Positions 42,858 to 53,217 are shown, counted from the stretch's first letter. The stretch: 64,000 nt of DNA from SIG672 sp045605765 (GCA_045605765.1 JAZUQQ010000014.1:62001-126000), one strand, 5' to 3'. Made by a program: numbers and translations. The notes: generated from the sequence alone by a model not told the origin.

Positions 42858-44282
42858 TTACAGAGATGCGTACATATGGAGATAGAGACGTGCGGAAGCG
42901 TTCCACGAAAAGTCCTTTTCTGCGGCGTTTTTGAGGAGCCTCTTCCACAAATTACTGTTTTTGTAAAGATCAAGCGTACGTCTTATCGCATCAAGCATAT
43001 CGTGAGCGTTGTAGGTGCAGAATGTAACTCCGTTTCCTTCGCCCGTTTCGGGGTTAAACGGCTTTATCGTGTCGTAAAGACCGCCTGCTTCGCGCACGAT
43101 CGGTACGGCAGCGTATCTCGACGCTATCATCTGCGAAAGTCCACAAGGTTCGCTCTTCGAAGGCATAAGGAAGATATCCGAGCCTGCGTAGATCTTCTTT
43201 GAAAGATCCTTGTTGAATTCAAACAGAGCGCGGACTCTGTCGGGATATTTCGCGGCAATATCTCGGAAGAAATCCTCGAATTCCTTCTCACCCGTTCCGA
43301 GCAGGACGAATTGCATATCAGATGTGCAAAGTGCTTCTTCGAGAACGCATTTTACAAGGTCGAAGCCCTTATGTGAAGCAAGACGGGATATCATTGAAAC
43401 TATCGGGGCGTCACTGACTGTGGGAAGTGAAAGCATTTCTTGGAGAGCGACCTTGTTTTTTGCTTTGCCTGCGTACGTCCTGTACGATGCGCTGAACTTG
43501 TTTTCGAGTGACATAGGGTTATAGTAATCGTAGTCAATTCCGTTTACGATACCCGAAAGCTTGTCGGCGTTTGCGAGGATTATGTTTTCAAGTCCGTGCG
43601 CAAAGAACGCGTCCTTGATCTCGTCTGCATAGCGGCTACTTACCGTCGTAAGACGGTCACAGCAAACTATCGCTCCCTTGGTGAGGTTGATGCAACCGTC
43701 ATATTCTACCACCGAAAGGTGGCAGTTGTCAATAGCAAAAACGTCTCCTAGGATAAAATTGTCGTATTTTCCTTGATATTCGATGTTATGTATCGTGTAT
43801 ATCGTCTTCATTGCGGGGTATTTGTAGTAAAGCTTGTTGTAGATAACGGTCAGCGCGCTCTGCCAATCGTTTGCGTGGAGAACGTCGGGATAGAATCCGA
43901 TAACGGGGATCATATCCATAACCGCACGCGAAAAGAATGCGTATCTTTCTCCGTCATCAAAGAAGCCGTAGAGACCGTCGCGCTTAAAGTAGTACTCGTT
44001 ATCTATGAAATAATAGATGACACCGTCTTTTTCAAGAGAGTAGATGCCGCAGTACTGATTTCTCCATGAGAGAGCAACTGTGGTCTCTGCTACCTTAACC
44101 ATTTTTTCACGGTACTGTGTGCCTATCTTTTCATAAAGAGGCATAACTACACGTACATCTGCATCTGACGCTTCACGTGCGAGAGCTGCCGGAAGAGAGC
44201 CGAGAACGTCTCCGAGACCGCCGGTGGCAGCAAAGGGAAGCGCTTCCGCGCCGACTATGAGAATTTTAGTTTTGTTTTCCAT
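42858..44282 (-). CDS. glgA: Glycogen synthase
   Basis: A 474-residue GT5 enzyme elongating glycogen from ADP-glucose. The N-terminal loop reads PFAATGGLGDVLGSLP, so the position of the usual Lys in the KTGGL motif is Ala here. The catalytic region SKSEPCGLSQMIA and the GGLYDTI segment are intact, as is HANDWQ. It stands between glgD (29-base gap) and glgP. Whether Ala is a lineage variant cannot be decided here. Confidence 0.96.
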   Translation of the reverse strand: MENKTKILIVGAEALPFAATGGLGDVLGSLPAALAREASDADVRVVMPLYEKIGTQYREKMVKVAETTVALSWRNQYCGIYSLEKDGVIYYFIDNEYYFKRDGLYGFFDDGERYAFFSRAVMDMIPVIGFYPDVLHANDWQSALTVIYNKLYYKYPAMKTIYTIHNIEYQGKYDNFILGDVFAIDNCHLSVVEYDGCINLTKGAIVCCDRLTTVSSRYADEIKDAFFAHGLENIILANADKLSGIVNGIDYDYYNPMSLENKFSASYRTYAGKAKNKVALQEMLSLPTVSDAPIVSMISRLASHKGFDLVKCVLEEALCTSDMQFVLLGTGEKEFEDFFRDIAAKYPDRVRALFEFNKDLSKKIYAGSDIFLMPSKSEPCGLSQMIASRYAAVPIVREAGGLYDTIKPFNPETGEGNGVTFCTYNAHDMLDAIRRTLDLYKNSNLWKRLLKNAAEKDFSWNASARLYLHMYASL

Positions 44283-44311
44283 AACTGTATAAGACCTTCG
44301 TTTTTTATTTT

Positions 44312-45445
44312 TTAAAGAACCTTTTCCTTTTCTATGCAGAAGGGAATGGTGTGGTGTCCCGAGAGGGAAACGCCGTCACGGATATAAACGCCCTTGTCAG
44401 CAATGACACAGTTGAGGCTTACGCCCCTGCCCGTCTGAGTGTCCTGGAAAAGTATCGAATTTTTAACTACCGAGCCCTTGCCAATCTTGACTCCGCGGAA
44501 GATTATCGAGTTTTCAACGTGACCCTCGATAACGCAACCGTCGGCAATCATCGAGTTTACTACCGACGAGCTGGTGAGATATTCGGTAGGCGTGGAGTTT
44601 CTTACCTTGGTAACTATCGGACGGTTCGCAACGTGGAAGAGCGCGTCGCGTACGCTCTTGTTGCTGAGTAGACTCATATTGCAGGCGAAATAATCCTCGA
44701 TAGAGGTTATTTTTGCGTAGTATCCGTCAAAACGGTAAACTCTGTAATTGTCCTTGCCGATGTTACGAGCGACTATGTCCTTTACGAAACTTTCGTAGTC
44801 TCTCGCGATAGCCTCAGCAATAACTCTTTGCAGATAAGTACGAGTTGCTACCCATATATGTATGTTGATATCTACCTCGCCCGAGATGTTTTTCGGTTCG
44901 CGCATCATATCGAGAAGCTCTCCGTCCGGACTGGATACTACTATCGAATTATGCTTTGCCTTTTCGGGAGTAAGGAATACTCTCTTGATAGCAAAGGTTA
45001 TGTCCGCTCCGTTTTTGATATGATCCTCTACAAGCGCGTTTATGTCTATGTTACAGATGCCGTCACAGTCGGCGAGAACTATGTAGTCATCCGAGGAACG
45101 GTTTATGAGCATAGAGAGATTTTTCAGCGCGTTAAGACGTGTGGAATATATCTGTGCCTCATTTGAAGAATACGCGGTAATAAATGGGGGATAGAGCTTC
45201 AGACCTCCAACTCTTCTTGCAAGATCCCAGTCCTTACCTGAGCCAAGATGATCCATAAGCGAGTGATAGTTGGTCTGTGTTATAACGTGAACGTCGGATA
45301 TGCCCGAGTTCGCGAAATTAGACAAAGGAAAGTCGATAAGACGATATCTGCAACCGAAGGGAACCGATGCGAGAGTTCGCGTGGTCGTGAGCTGAGGTAT
45401 GTACTGATCGTGCAGATTTGCAAAAATAATTCCTGAAACAGACAT
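44312..45445 (-). CDS. glgD: Glucose-1-phosphate adenylyltransferase subunit GlgD
   Basis: A 377-residue non-canonical partner of GlgC that modulates ADP-glucose synthesis in Firmicutes. The N-terminal GGxGxRL loop is missing (IIFANLHDQYIPQLTT in its place), while FGCRYRLIDFPLSNFANSG and the left-handed beta-helix repeats at the C-terminus remain. The ATG at 45445, with AGGAGG eight bases upstream, lies one base beyond the glgC stop, so the two are probably translationally coupled. A longer reading to 45481 would overlap glgC. Confidence 0.95.
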   Translation of the reverse strand: MSVSGIIFANLHDQYIPQLTTTRTLASVPFGCRYRLIDFPLSNFANSGISDVHVITQTNYHSLMDHLGSGKDWDLARRVGGLKLYPPFITAYSSNEAQIYSTRLNALKNLSMLINRSSDDYIVLADCDGICNIDINALVEDHIKNGADITFAIKRVFLTPEKAKHNSIVVSSPDGELLDMMREPKNISGEVDINIHIWVATRTYLQRVIAEAIARDYESFVKDIVARNIGKDNYRVYRFDGYYAKITSIEDYFACNMSLLSNKSVRDALFHVANRPIVTKVRNSTPTEYLTSSSVVNSMIADGCVIEGHVENSIIFRGVKIGKGSVVKNSILFQDTQTGRGVSLNCVIADKGVYIRDGVSLSGHHTIPFCIEKEKVL

Positions 45446-45446
45446 A

Positions 45447-46673
45447 TTAGTTTTCCTCCTTGTCGTTTTTGAGCTCGGCAAGCTTTGCCTTATTTACCAT
45501 AAGTCCGCTCTTTATAGACATATTTTCGGGGATTTCAAGACCAACGCCAACGACCGCGATGCCCTCGGCGGTGTCCCTGCCCTCTCCAACCTTTGCATTC
45601 TTGCCGATCTTGACGCCGCTGTCGATGATTGAGTATTCGACGACTGCGCCTTCTCCTATCTCGACGTCGCGCATTATAACGCTGTCGCGCACGACCGCAC
45701 CGGGAGCGATGTGAACTCCCGAGAAGATTATCGAATTCTCAACAGTTCCATATATCTCGCAACCCTCGGTGATAAGCGAAGATGAAAGGGAAGCACCCTC
45801 GCCGATATACTGTGCGGGCTGAGCGGGAGTTCTTGAAAAGATACGCCAGCTCTTATCGTGAATGTTGAATTTTGGAGGGTTTCCGAGAAGATCCATATTT
45901 GCTTCCCAAAGAGATGAGATCGTTCCAACATCCTTCCAATATCCCTCGAAGGGGTATGCATAAAGCTTCTCTCCACCGGAGAGCATTGAAGGTATGATAT
46001 TCTTTCCGAAGTCGTTGTCGGAGGTAGGATCTGCCTCGTCTGCAACAAGATATTTGCGGAGCTTTTCATAGGTGAATATGTAAATTCCCATCGAAGCGTT
46101 GGTGCTCTTGGGGTGAGCGGGCTTCTCCTCAAATTCATAGATCTCGCGGTTATCTCTCGTATTCATAATGCCGAAGCGCGAAGCTTCTTCGATCGGAACA
46201 TCAAGGACTGCTATCGTACAGTCTGCGCCCTTTTCCTTGTGAAAATTGAGCATAGCACTGTAATCCATCTTGTAGATATGGTCACCCGAAAGAATGAGAA
46301 CGTATGTCGGGTCGTATCTGTCAAGGAAGTTCAAGTTTTGATAAATGGCGTTTGCAGTTCCTTTGTACCAATCTGCCGACTTATTTCCCTGATAAGGTGG
46401 GAGAACCATAACTCCGCCTACCGACCGGTCAAGATCCCAAGGCTGACCATTACCAATATACTCGTTAAGAACGAGAGGTTGGTACTGCGTAAGAACTCCG
46501 ACAGTGTCGATGCCCGAATTTACGCAGTTCGACAGGGGAAAGTCGATGATACGGTATTTTCCACCGAAAAGCACAGCAGGCTTTGCCGTTTTCTCGGTAA
46601 GCGTGTAGAGACGGCTTCCCTGACCGCCTGCGAGCAGCATAGCAACGCATTCTTTCTTTTTATACATGCTCAT
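45447..46673 (-). CDS. glgC: Glucose-1-phosphate adenylyltransferase catalytic subunit
   Basis: A 408-residue enzyme making ADP-glucose from ATP and glucose-1-phosphate. The nucleotide loop LLAGGQGSRLYTLT, the catalytic SGDHIYKMDY and the sugar-phosphate-binding FEEKPAHPKS are all intact. A left-handed beta-helix of hexapeptide repeats forms the C-terminus. The ATG at 46673 has GGAGGTG eight bases upstream. It lies 64 bases after glgB. Confidence 0.97.
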   Translation of the reverse strand: MSMYKKKECVAMLLAGGQGSRLYTLTEKTAKPAVLFGGKYRIIDFPLSNCVNSGIDTVGVLTQYQPLVLNEYIGNGQPWDLDRSVGGVMVLPPYQGNKSADWYKGTANAIYQNLNFLDRYDPTYVLILSGDHIYKMDYSAMLNFHKEKGADCTIAVLDVPIEEASRFGIMNTRDNREIYEFEEKPAHPKSTNASMGIYIFTYEKLRKYLVADEADPTSDNDFGKNIIPSMLSGGEKLYAYPFEGYWKDVGTISSLWEANMDLLGNPPKFNIHDKSWRIFSRTPAQPAQYIGEGASLSSSLITEGCEIYGTVENSIIFSGVHIAPGAVVRDSVIMRDVEIGEGAVVEYSIIDSGVKIGKNAKVGEGRDTAEGIAVVGVGLEIPENMSIKSGLMVNKAKLAELKNDKEEN

Positions 46674-46737
46674 TTGTATAACACCTCCGTGCCGCATTGC
46701 GGCTTATTTGATTTCGTTTGATTTATAACGGTGAATT

Positions 46738-48678
46738 TTATTTTTTGCGTTTTTTTGGCGGGAGTAAGATAATTCCCGAAAGAGGAGCAAGATCCACGTG
46801 TATAAATTTTTCCTCATTCTTTTTGCCGAGGGCTTTGAGCACTCCGCTGCTTGATCTGCCGCTTCCGCCAAGATCCAGGTCGTCGGTTGAAAAGGCTACG
46901 CGGTAGGAGGACGAGCGTGCGGGAATCCAAAGATCGCGCACCTCGGAAGCCGAGAAATTCATAACGGCAATAAGCTCATTACCCGATTTATCGAAGCGTC
47001 TGAAAGCGATGATGTTTTCACCTTTCATATCGGGATATATCCAGTCAAATCCGTCCCACGTGAAGTCAATTTCCCATAGCTGAGGAGTTTTTAAATAAAA
47101 GTTGTTGAGTTTTGACGTGTAGCGACGAAGATTTGCGTGAGTTTCGTAATCAAGCATAAACCATTCAAGCTGTGTTGCAAAGTCCCACTCACGGAATTGA
47201 CCGTACTCGCACCCCATAAAGAGCATTTTCTTTCCTGGGTGTGTTATCTGATAGGCAAGGAAGAGACGTATTCCTGCAAATTTTTGCTCGTAACTCCCGT
47301 GCATCTTGTCTATAAGTGATTTCTTTCCGTGTACGACCTCGTCGTGTGAAACGGGAAGGATATAATTTTCTGTAAATGCGTAGCAAAGCGAGAATGTGAG
47401 TTTGTCGTGCTTTTCCTTTCTGAAAAACGGGTCGCACTGAACGTAGTCGAACATATCGTTCGACCAACCCATATTCCACTTGAAATTAAATCCCAGTCCT
47501 CCCTCATGCACGGGCTTTGTGACCTTTGCAAAGGCAGTTGATTCCTCGGCTATCATGAGTACGTCCGGAAGCTCTCCGAAAATTGCTTTGTTTAACTTTT
47601 GGAAGAATGCTTGTGCTTCAAGATTTAAGTTCGTTCCGTATATGTTAGGCACCCATTCTCCCGGATCTCTTGCATAATCGAGATAGAGCATAGACGCAAC
47701 GGCGTCGACGCGCAGACCGTCGATATGAAACTCTTTGAGCCAATAGAGTGCACTCGAAATAAGGAAGCTCTGCACCTCGTTTCGACCTACATCAAAGCAA
47801 CGAGTGCCCCATTCTTTGTGCTCCATTCTGTCAGCACCCTGATACTCGTAGAGCGGGGAACCGTCGAAATCGCGCAGACCGTGCTCGTCCTTCGGAAAAT
47901 GCGCGGGTACCCAGTCAAGAATAACGCCTATTCCATTTGTATGCAACTTGTTTATAAAATATTTAAAATCCTCGGGAGAACCAAAACGCGATGTGGGAGC
48001 AAAATATCCGGTCACCTGATATCCCCACGAGGCGTAGTACGGGAATTCGGTTATCGGCAGGAGCTCAACATGAGTGTAACCCATCTCCTTGACGTACGGT
48101 ACGAGCATATCGACTATCTCGCGGTATGAGAAATATCCTTCGTCCTCGCAGTTATCAGGCTCCTTCTTTTTCCATGAGGCAAGGTGCATCTCGTAGATGT
48201 TGAGCGGAACGTCCCAATATCCGCCTTCGATAGCTTTTCTTCTGTGAGTGAACCAAGAACTATCCTTCCATACGAAATCGGATACGGTATGTACTATCGA
48301 AGCGGTTTTAAGACCCGTCTCACTGTATTTTGCGTAAGGATCAGCTTTGTAATGCTCACCCGAGCCCGATATTATAAGGAACTTGTATTTCATTCCTTCG
48401 AAGGATAAGTCGGTTGCGATAAAACATTCCCAGATACCCATTTCGGTGATCCTAGACATGGCATTATCCTTCTGCCAAGCGTTGAAATCACCTACTACAT
48501 ATATTTCATGCGCGTTTGGAGCCCAAGTTCTGAAAACGTATCCACTGTTTGTCTTTTGAACGCCGAGATAGTCGTAAGCACTGAAATTAGTACCCTGATG
48601 AAAAAAATAATGCGCAAGGTTTTCTGATACGGTGGTTGTTTTTTCTCTCGCGGTTACATTAAAGCTTTTATCATTCAT
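46738..48678 (-). CDS. glgB: 1,4-alpha-glucan branching enzyme
   Basis: A 646-residue GH13 enzyme introducing alpha-1,6 branches. It has an N-terminal CBM48 module (about 35-125, 'FRTWAPNAHEIYVVGDFN'), the barrel with catalytic Asp in DGLRVDAVASMLYLDY, Glu in MIAEESTAF and the transition-state His-Asp in LPVSHDEVVHGK, and a C-terminal beta domain. GGAGGG precedes the ATG. It is the first gene of the glycogen run and has a promoter directly upstream. Confidence 0.97.
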   Translation of the reverse strand: MNDKSFNVTAREKTTTVSENLAHYFFHQGTNFSAYDYLGVQKTNSGYVFRTWAPNAHEIYVVGDFNAWQKDNAMSRITEMGIWECFIATDLSFEGMKYKFLIISGSGEHYKADPYAKYSETGLKTASIVHTVSDFVWKDSSWFTHRRKAIEGGYWDVPLNIYEMHLASWKKKEPDNCEDEGYFSYREIVDMLVPYVKEMGYTHVELLPITEFPYYASWGYQVTGYFAPTSRFGSPEDFKYFINKLHTNGIGVILDWVPAHFPKDEHGLRDFDGSPLYEYQGADRMEHKEWGTRCFDVGRNEVQSFLISSALYWLKEFHIDGLRVDAVASMLYLDYARDPGEWVPNIYGTNLNLEAQAFFQKLNKAIFGELPDVLMIAEESTAFAKVTKPVHEGGLGFNFKWNMGWSNDMFDYVQCDPFFRKEKHDKLTFSLCYAFTENYILPVSHDEVVHGKKSLIDKMHGSYEQKFAGIRLFLAYQITHPGKKMLFMGCEYGQFREWDFATQLEWFMLDYETHANLRRYTSKLNNFYLKTPQLWEIDFTWDGFDWIYPDMKGENIIAFRRFDKSGNELIAVMNFSASEVRDLWIPARSSSYRVAFSTDDLDLGGSGRSSSGVLKALGKKNEEKFIHVDLAPLSGIILLPPKKRKK

Positions 48679-48731
48679 AATTTGACCCTCCGTTGTAAAA
48701 ACTGCGCGTTTGCAATTGATTTAGTATATAA

Positions 48732-48760
48732 AGTATAGCATACATTTTTTTACATTTCAA
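48732..48760 (-). promoter_or_regulatory. Predicted sigma-A promoter of the glycogen operon
   Basis: On the minus strand TTGAAA (48760-48755), 17 bases, TATACT (48737-48732). The 355-base gap between glgB and the surface-protein gene holds this and the divergent promoter. I found no inverted repeat clear enough to call an operator, and nothing else between 48761 and 48958. Confidence 0.75.
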
Positions 48761-48958
48761 TAGATTTACTGAATTTTCTACGAGTACCACGGTTTTTTTT
48801 GAGATTTTTGTCTATTTCTGACGGCATTTTGTACAAATTGAAAAGTGGATTTTTGGTCAATATTGCATATCGACAGAAAATTACAAAATATTTTGATCCG
48901 TATGAATTATTTTTACAATTTTGTTGGAGCACTTTTCTGGCGCACTCGGCAAAAATGC

Positions 48959-48987
48959 TTGACACATTGGACTTTGTGTGATATGAT
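48959..48987 (+). promoter_or_regulatory. Predicted sigma-A promoter of the transglutaminase-like surface protein gene
   Basis: TTGACA at 48959-48964, 17 bases, TATGAT at 48982-48987, 46 bases before the start codon. Confidence 0.78.
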
Positions 48988-49033
48988 AAATATGTGTAAT
49001 TATATCTACATATAAGTTGTCAAGGAGGCAGGA

Positions 49034-52000
49034 ATGTCGGCTAAAAAAAGTTGTGCGTTATTTATATCGGCAGCGGTACTTTCGGTAATTGCTGTTTGTC
49101 TGATCTTCGGCGTACTTTGCGTACATGAACGCTGCATTACCGCCGACGAGTTCAGTGTGGAAATAGAGGCAATACAGTTCGGAGATATACCCGAAGCTGT
49201 TTCTTATAGGGTAGATAAAAAGTATCCCGAAATAACCCTTTCGACAGAGAGCGCGGCGCTCTACGGAACTATGTCTGCGTATTCTCATATATATGAAAAA
49301 CTGCTAAGCGGTCTCCTTGCCGAGGAATCTCAAATATCCTTTTCGGGTATGTCGGTTACGGTGCAGGAAATAAAAAGTGCGTTTACACAAGTGCTTAATA
49401 CTAACCCCGAGCTCTTTTACGTTTCTTCCCTCTATAACTGCGGCTCGTACGACGGAGTTATAGTTGAATACGTTAAACCGACATATAATCTCAGCGGCAA
49501 AGCGCTTTCCGATGCCCGCACTCAATACGAAGAGCTCGTTTTAGAGATAATATCTCAGGTCAGTCCTTCGTGGAGCGAGCTTGAAAAAGTCCTTTTCGTA
49601 CACGACTATATAGTCAAAAATTTCGAATATGACCACACTTATTCGGTGTATGATACATACGATTTCCTGAAAAACAAAAAGGGCGTATGTCAGGCTTATA
49701 CACTTCTGTGCATTGAGCTTCTCGAAAGACTTGATATAGGGGTCGGTGCTGTACCGAGCGACCCTATGGAGCATATATGGAACAGCGTAGAGATAGACGG
49801 AAAATGGTATCATATGGATATCACGTGGGACGATCCGTGTACTACTGGAAATATCGACCGATTTGATGAGGTTTCCTACGAGAACTTCCTTTGCTCCGAT
49901 GCCAAAATAACGGAGAGCGGGCATTGCGACTGGGTGTCTAACGTAACATTTTCTGACGATTACGACTCTCTGTTTTTTAAGACCGTCACCTCAAAGATAG
50001 ACCTTTCTCCGCTCAACGAAGATTGGTATATTCTCATAAGAAGCGGAAAAAACGATGAATCCGGAATATCACTCGCACGTGCAGATTTTGAAAGTAATAC
50101 CTACATCCCGATAATTCACATAAAGACAAAGTGGTACGTGTGGGGCTCAACGAGTAGTTATTATCAAGATATTTTTGCGGGCTTTGGCAGATATTTTGAC
50201 TCTCTGGTTATAAGTACAGCAAAAGAACTCTACGCATACAATCCCGATGCTGGACTTGTGAAGCTCGGCGATTATCTGTATGAGGACGGGTATATTTGTG
50301 GTATGCTGATAGTCGGATCGACCGCTACCTTCCGTGTTACGAAAGATCCTAACGCTTATGCAGAAAATACACATATCGTCACAGATCTTTCGGAAATTAC
50401 TTTTGATCTTAACATAGTATGCCAAAACAAATATGAGGTTGGAATAGGAACTCATAAGATCGGTATCGGATGGGGAAAGGATTTTTCGATAGATGCTCCG
50501 AGTTTTGAAAGCTATACCCCAGATGCTATGACGATCAGCGGAAGAATGCCTCTCTGCGGAATGAGCGAGACGGTCGTTTATAAGCAGTTTGCTTCTCTGA
50601 AAATAAATTACATATACCGCAATGGAGATACGGCGCATGAAAGCTATATAGACGAGAAGTTCGAGGTTGGTCAGACGTACAGCATAGTTTCTCCGAGCAT
50701 TGACGAATATTTCTCAAGTATAGCTACGGTCGAGGGAAAAATGACCGAAGAAGGCGTGGAGATCACTGTTGTTTACTCCAAGGACTTTTACAGTTTAAAG
50801 ATAAATTACGTTTATTCGGATGGAAGCCCTGCTACACCCGAATATCTTGCAAGCGATCTGTTGTATATGAGTGAATACTCGGTGCCATCTCCCGAAATTA
50901 TCGGATTTACCCCTTCGATACTATGTGTTTCGGGGAAAATAGATGATGACCTTGAAATAACGGTCACATACACAGTCACTCAGTGCAGCATACTAGTCAA
51001 ATATCTTTATCCCGACGGAAGCTTGATAGAAGAAAAAAGCGAAACTCTCAATTGGGGCGCAGATTTTGAGTTCGTCTCTCCCACACTCACGGGATATACC
51101 GCTGAAAACGCGACAATATCGGGAAAAGCGGAGCGAAGCTCTGTTGAATTTATAGTTAGATATACCGCTAATAAATATCTGCTTCAAATACAATATATTT
51201 ATGCCGACGGAACTCCGATAGGTGAGATCTATACCGAGGAAATAGAGTACGGTGCACATTATAGCGTTCTGTCTCCGATCTTTGATAATTATACGGCTAC
51301 CCACGAAACTGTCAGTGGAATCATGACTGAAAACGGCGTGAGCGTAATCGTTACTTATAGCCTGACCAAATACAAGGTGAGCTTTATAAGCGAAGGAGAT
51401 GTCTTCTTTGAGACCGAGCTTGAATACGGAAGTCTCATCACTCTCCCTGATACCCTTCCGCAAAAAGCTCCCACTGCACAGATAGTATATATATTTAACT
51501 CTTGGGACGGCTACATTGAAGATATGATAGTAGAAGATGATATTTCCTTCACGGCTGTTTTTGACGAGGACATAAGAAAATACAAGGTGATGTTCCAAAA
51601 TCACGACGGCACGGTGCTTTATGAAACCGAGGTCGAATACGGCGGAACTGCTGTTTACGTCGGCGATACCCCCATGCATCTTCCGATGGAAGGAATGATC
51701 TACACCTTCGTCGAGTGGGACGAGGATACCGAAAACATAACATCAGACAGCGTATTTACGGCAGTTTTCAGCGACGGTGTGACTAAATATACAGTATCCT
51801 TTTACGACGAAGACGGAACGCTTCTCAAAAGAGAAGAAGTATATCACGGCCATAGTGCAACACCTCCCGCCAGTCCGATCAAGGCGTCCGATACTGTTTA
51901 TAGTTATAAGTTTAGCGAGTGGGACGGGAAGTACAAAAGAGTGACCTCCGACAGAGATATATACGCAAAATATACGGCAGAATATATCGAATATATGGTG

Positions 52001-52513
52001 ATCTTTAAAAATTACGACGGAATGGTAATTTCCGAGCAAAAGCTTTATTGCGGGGATAAGATAACCATTCCCGAAGCGCCTGTGCGCGAAAGCGACGGAA
52101 AATACGAATACGTCTTTTTGGGTTGGTCGCCCGATGTTGAAAATCAGGTACACGGAAACTCCGAGTACCAAGCGGTGTTCTCACAGCGCAGGATATTCAA
52201 ATACAGTGCTCAGAATTTTATAAATGCTTTTGAAGAAATAGCGTCTGCCGTAACGCTTACGGAGCGTTTTAATGCGATAAGCAGGGTTGTTTCTATGAAA
52301 GAAGATACCGATCTTTCAGACCCTGCGCTCGCAGAAACGCTCAATTCGCTTGAAAGAGAAATTCAAAAATATAACACCGATGTATCGAGCATAAACTCGA
52401 ATTTCGCACAGGCATGCGAAGCAACAGCTTCGTTTAACAGTATTAACACCGTTTATATAAATGCGATATGGTTTATATGGGAGCTTGTTAAAAAGCTTCT
52501 GGAAATAGCGTAG
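49034..52513 (+). CDS. Transglutaminase-like, MucBP and InlB-B repeat surface protein
   Basis: A 1159-residue exported protein. The N-terminal hydrophobic segment (about 8-30) is a signal or anchor. A transglutaminase-like domain (about 150-275) has the triad Cys219 (KKGVCQAY), His247 (EHIWNSV) and Asp262 (YHMDITWDD). About five MucBP-type repeats follow (500-790, 'YIYADGTPI'), then four InlB-B-type repeats (790-1080, 'VSFYDEDGTLL') and a helical end. I see no LPxTG motif. It may modify or link wall peptides and bind mucin or glycans. AAGGAGG precedes the ATG. The lipoprotein gene is 13 bases downstream. Confidence 0.85.
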   Translation: MSAKKSCALFISAAVLSVIAVCLIFGVLCVHERCITADEFSVEIEAIQFGDIPEAVSYRVDKKYPEITLSTESAALYGTMSAYSHIYEKLLSGLLAEESQISFSGMSVTVQEIKSAFTQVLNTNPELFYVSSLYNCGSYDGVIVEYVKPTYNLSGKALSDARTQYEELVLEIISQVSPSWSELEKVLFVHDYIVKNFEYDHTYSVYDTYDFLKNKKGVCQAYTLLCIELLERLDIGVGAVPSDPMEHIWNSVEIDGKWYHMDITWDDPCTTGNIDRFDEVSYENFLCSDAKITESGHCDWVSNVTFSDDYDSLFFKTVTSKIDLSPLNEDWYILIRSGKNDESGISLARADFESNTYIPIIHIKTKWYVWGSTSSYYQDIFAGFGRYFDSLVISTAKELYAYNPDAGLVKLGDYLYEDGYICGMLIVGSTATFRVTKDPNAYAENTHIVTDLSEITFDLNIVCQNKYEVGIGTHKIGIGWGKDFSIDAPSFESYTPDAMTISGRMPLCGMSETVVYKQFASLKINYIYRNGDTAHESYIDEKFEVGQTYSIVSPSIDEYFSSIATVEGKMTEEGVEITVVYSKDFYSLKINYVYSDGSPATPEYLASDLLYMSEYSVPSPEIIGFTPSILCVSGKIDDDLEITVTYTVTQCSILVKYLYPDGSLIEEKSETLNWGADFEFVSPTLTGYTAENATISGKAERSSVEFIVRYTANKYLLQIQYIYADGTPIGEIYTEEIEYGAHYSVLSPIFDNYTATHETVSGIMTENGVSVIVTYSLTKYKVSFISEGDVFFETELEYGSLITLPDTLPQKAPTAQIVYIFNSWDGYIEDMIVEDDISFTAVFDEDIRKYKVMFQNHDGTVLYETEVEYGGTAVYVGDTPMHLPMEGMIYTFVEWDEDTENITSDSVFTAVFSDGVTKYTVSFYDEDGTLLKREEVYHGHSATPPASPIKASDTVYSYKFSEWDGKYKRVTSDRDIYAKYTAEYIEYMVIFKNYDGMVISEQKLYCGDKITIPEAPVRESDGKYEYVFLGWSPDVENQVHGNSEYQAVFSQRRIFKYSAQNFINAFEEIASAVTLTERFNAISRVVSMKEDTDLSDPALAETLNSLEREIQKYNTDVSSINSNFAQACEATASFNSINTVYINAIWFIWELVKKLLEIA

Positions 52514-52526
52514 GGAGGGCAAAGCA

Positions 52527-53207
52527 ATGAAACGAATGAAATTTATAATCGTATCGCTTTGCCTTGTATGTTTACTTATGTCAACGCTCACCGTTCTTTC
52601 TGCGTGTGTTAAAAACGAGAAGCCGAGTGTTCCCCGCGAACCTCCCGTTGACGAAACCGATGAATTTGACGATTTTGCTGATATAATCGACAAATCCTTG
52701 CCTACGGCATATTACTGTGATATCTCCTATGAGACGGCAGGTGTAACCCTCTACGGCAGATACAGTATGCTTTTTGCCGACATAGACGGCAAAAAATGTG
52801 CAAAGCTCACTTACAAGTACGACAAATTGAACGAAATAGGATCATCTGACGGGTTTGTTTCGACATTTAACGGTACGTTTTACGCAGAAGGCGAAGATCA
52901 AATAAATAATATGATATCGTCGGTGTCCGACGGCGATAATACGGCAATGATCGCTATGCTGAGCATTAAAAAGGATATGTTTAAAACGTACAGTATCGTC
53001 GAGAAAAACGAGATTTTGACTTTTTCGGGAAAGCTTGTCGAGGATGCATTTGAGCAGGGAGTAAAGGACGTCATTGTCTTGGTCGAAGCATCGAAGAAAA
53101 AAAGAACAGTGTCAAGTTTCTCCTTTGAATACACCGATGCATGTGGCGCAAAGGTTTTTGCAAAGTATACTTTCTCGTACGAGACTCAAAATTTTGAAAT
53201 AGGATAA
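52527..53207 (+). CDS. Predicted lipoprotein of unknown function
   Basis: A 226-residue protein with a lipoprotein signal: a basic start, a hydrophobic run and the lipobox VLSAC, putting the lipid anchor near Cys27. The mature part is acidic at first, then mostly beta-type sequence. I recognise no family. Being 13 bases after the transglutaminase-like gene and ahead of a shared terminator, it is probably made with that protein and may act with it at the cell surface. Confidence 0.75.
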   Translation: MKRMKFIIVSLCLVCLLMSTLTVLSACVKNEKPSVPREPPVDETDEFDDFADIIDKSLPTAYYCDISYETAGVTLYGRYSMLFADIDGKKCAKLTYKYDKLNEIGSSDGFVSTFNGTFYAEGEDQINNMISSVSDGDNTAMIAMLSIKKDMFKTYSIVEKNEILTFSGKLVEDAFEQGVKDVIVLVEASKKKRTVSSFSFEYTDACGAKVFAKYTFSYETQNFEIG

Positions 53208-53217
53208 GGCAGACACG

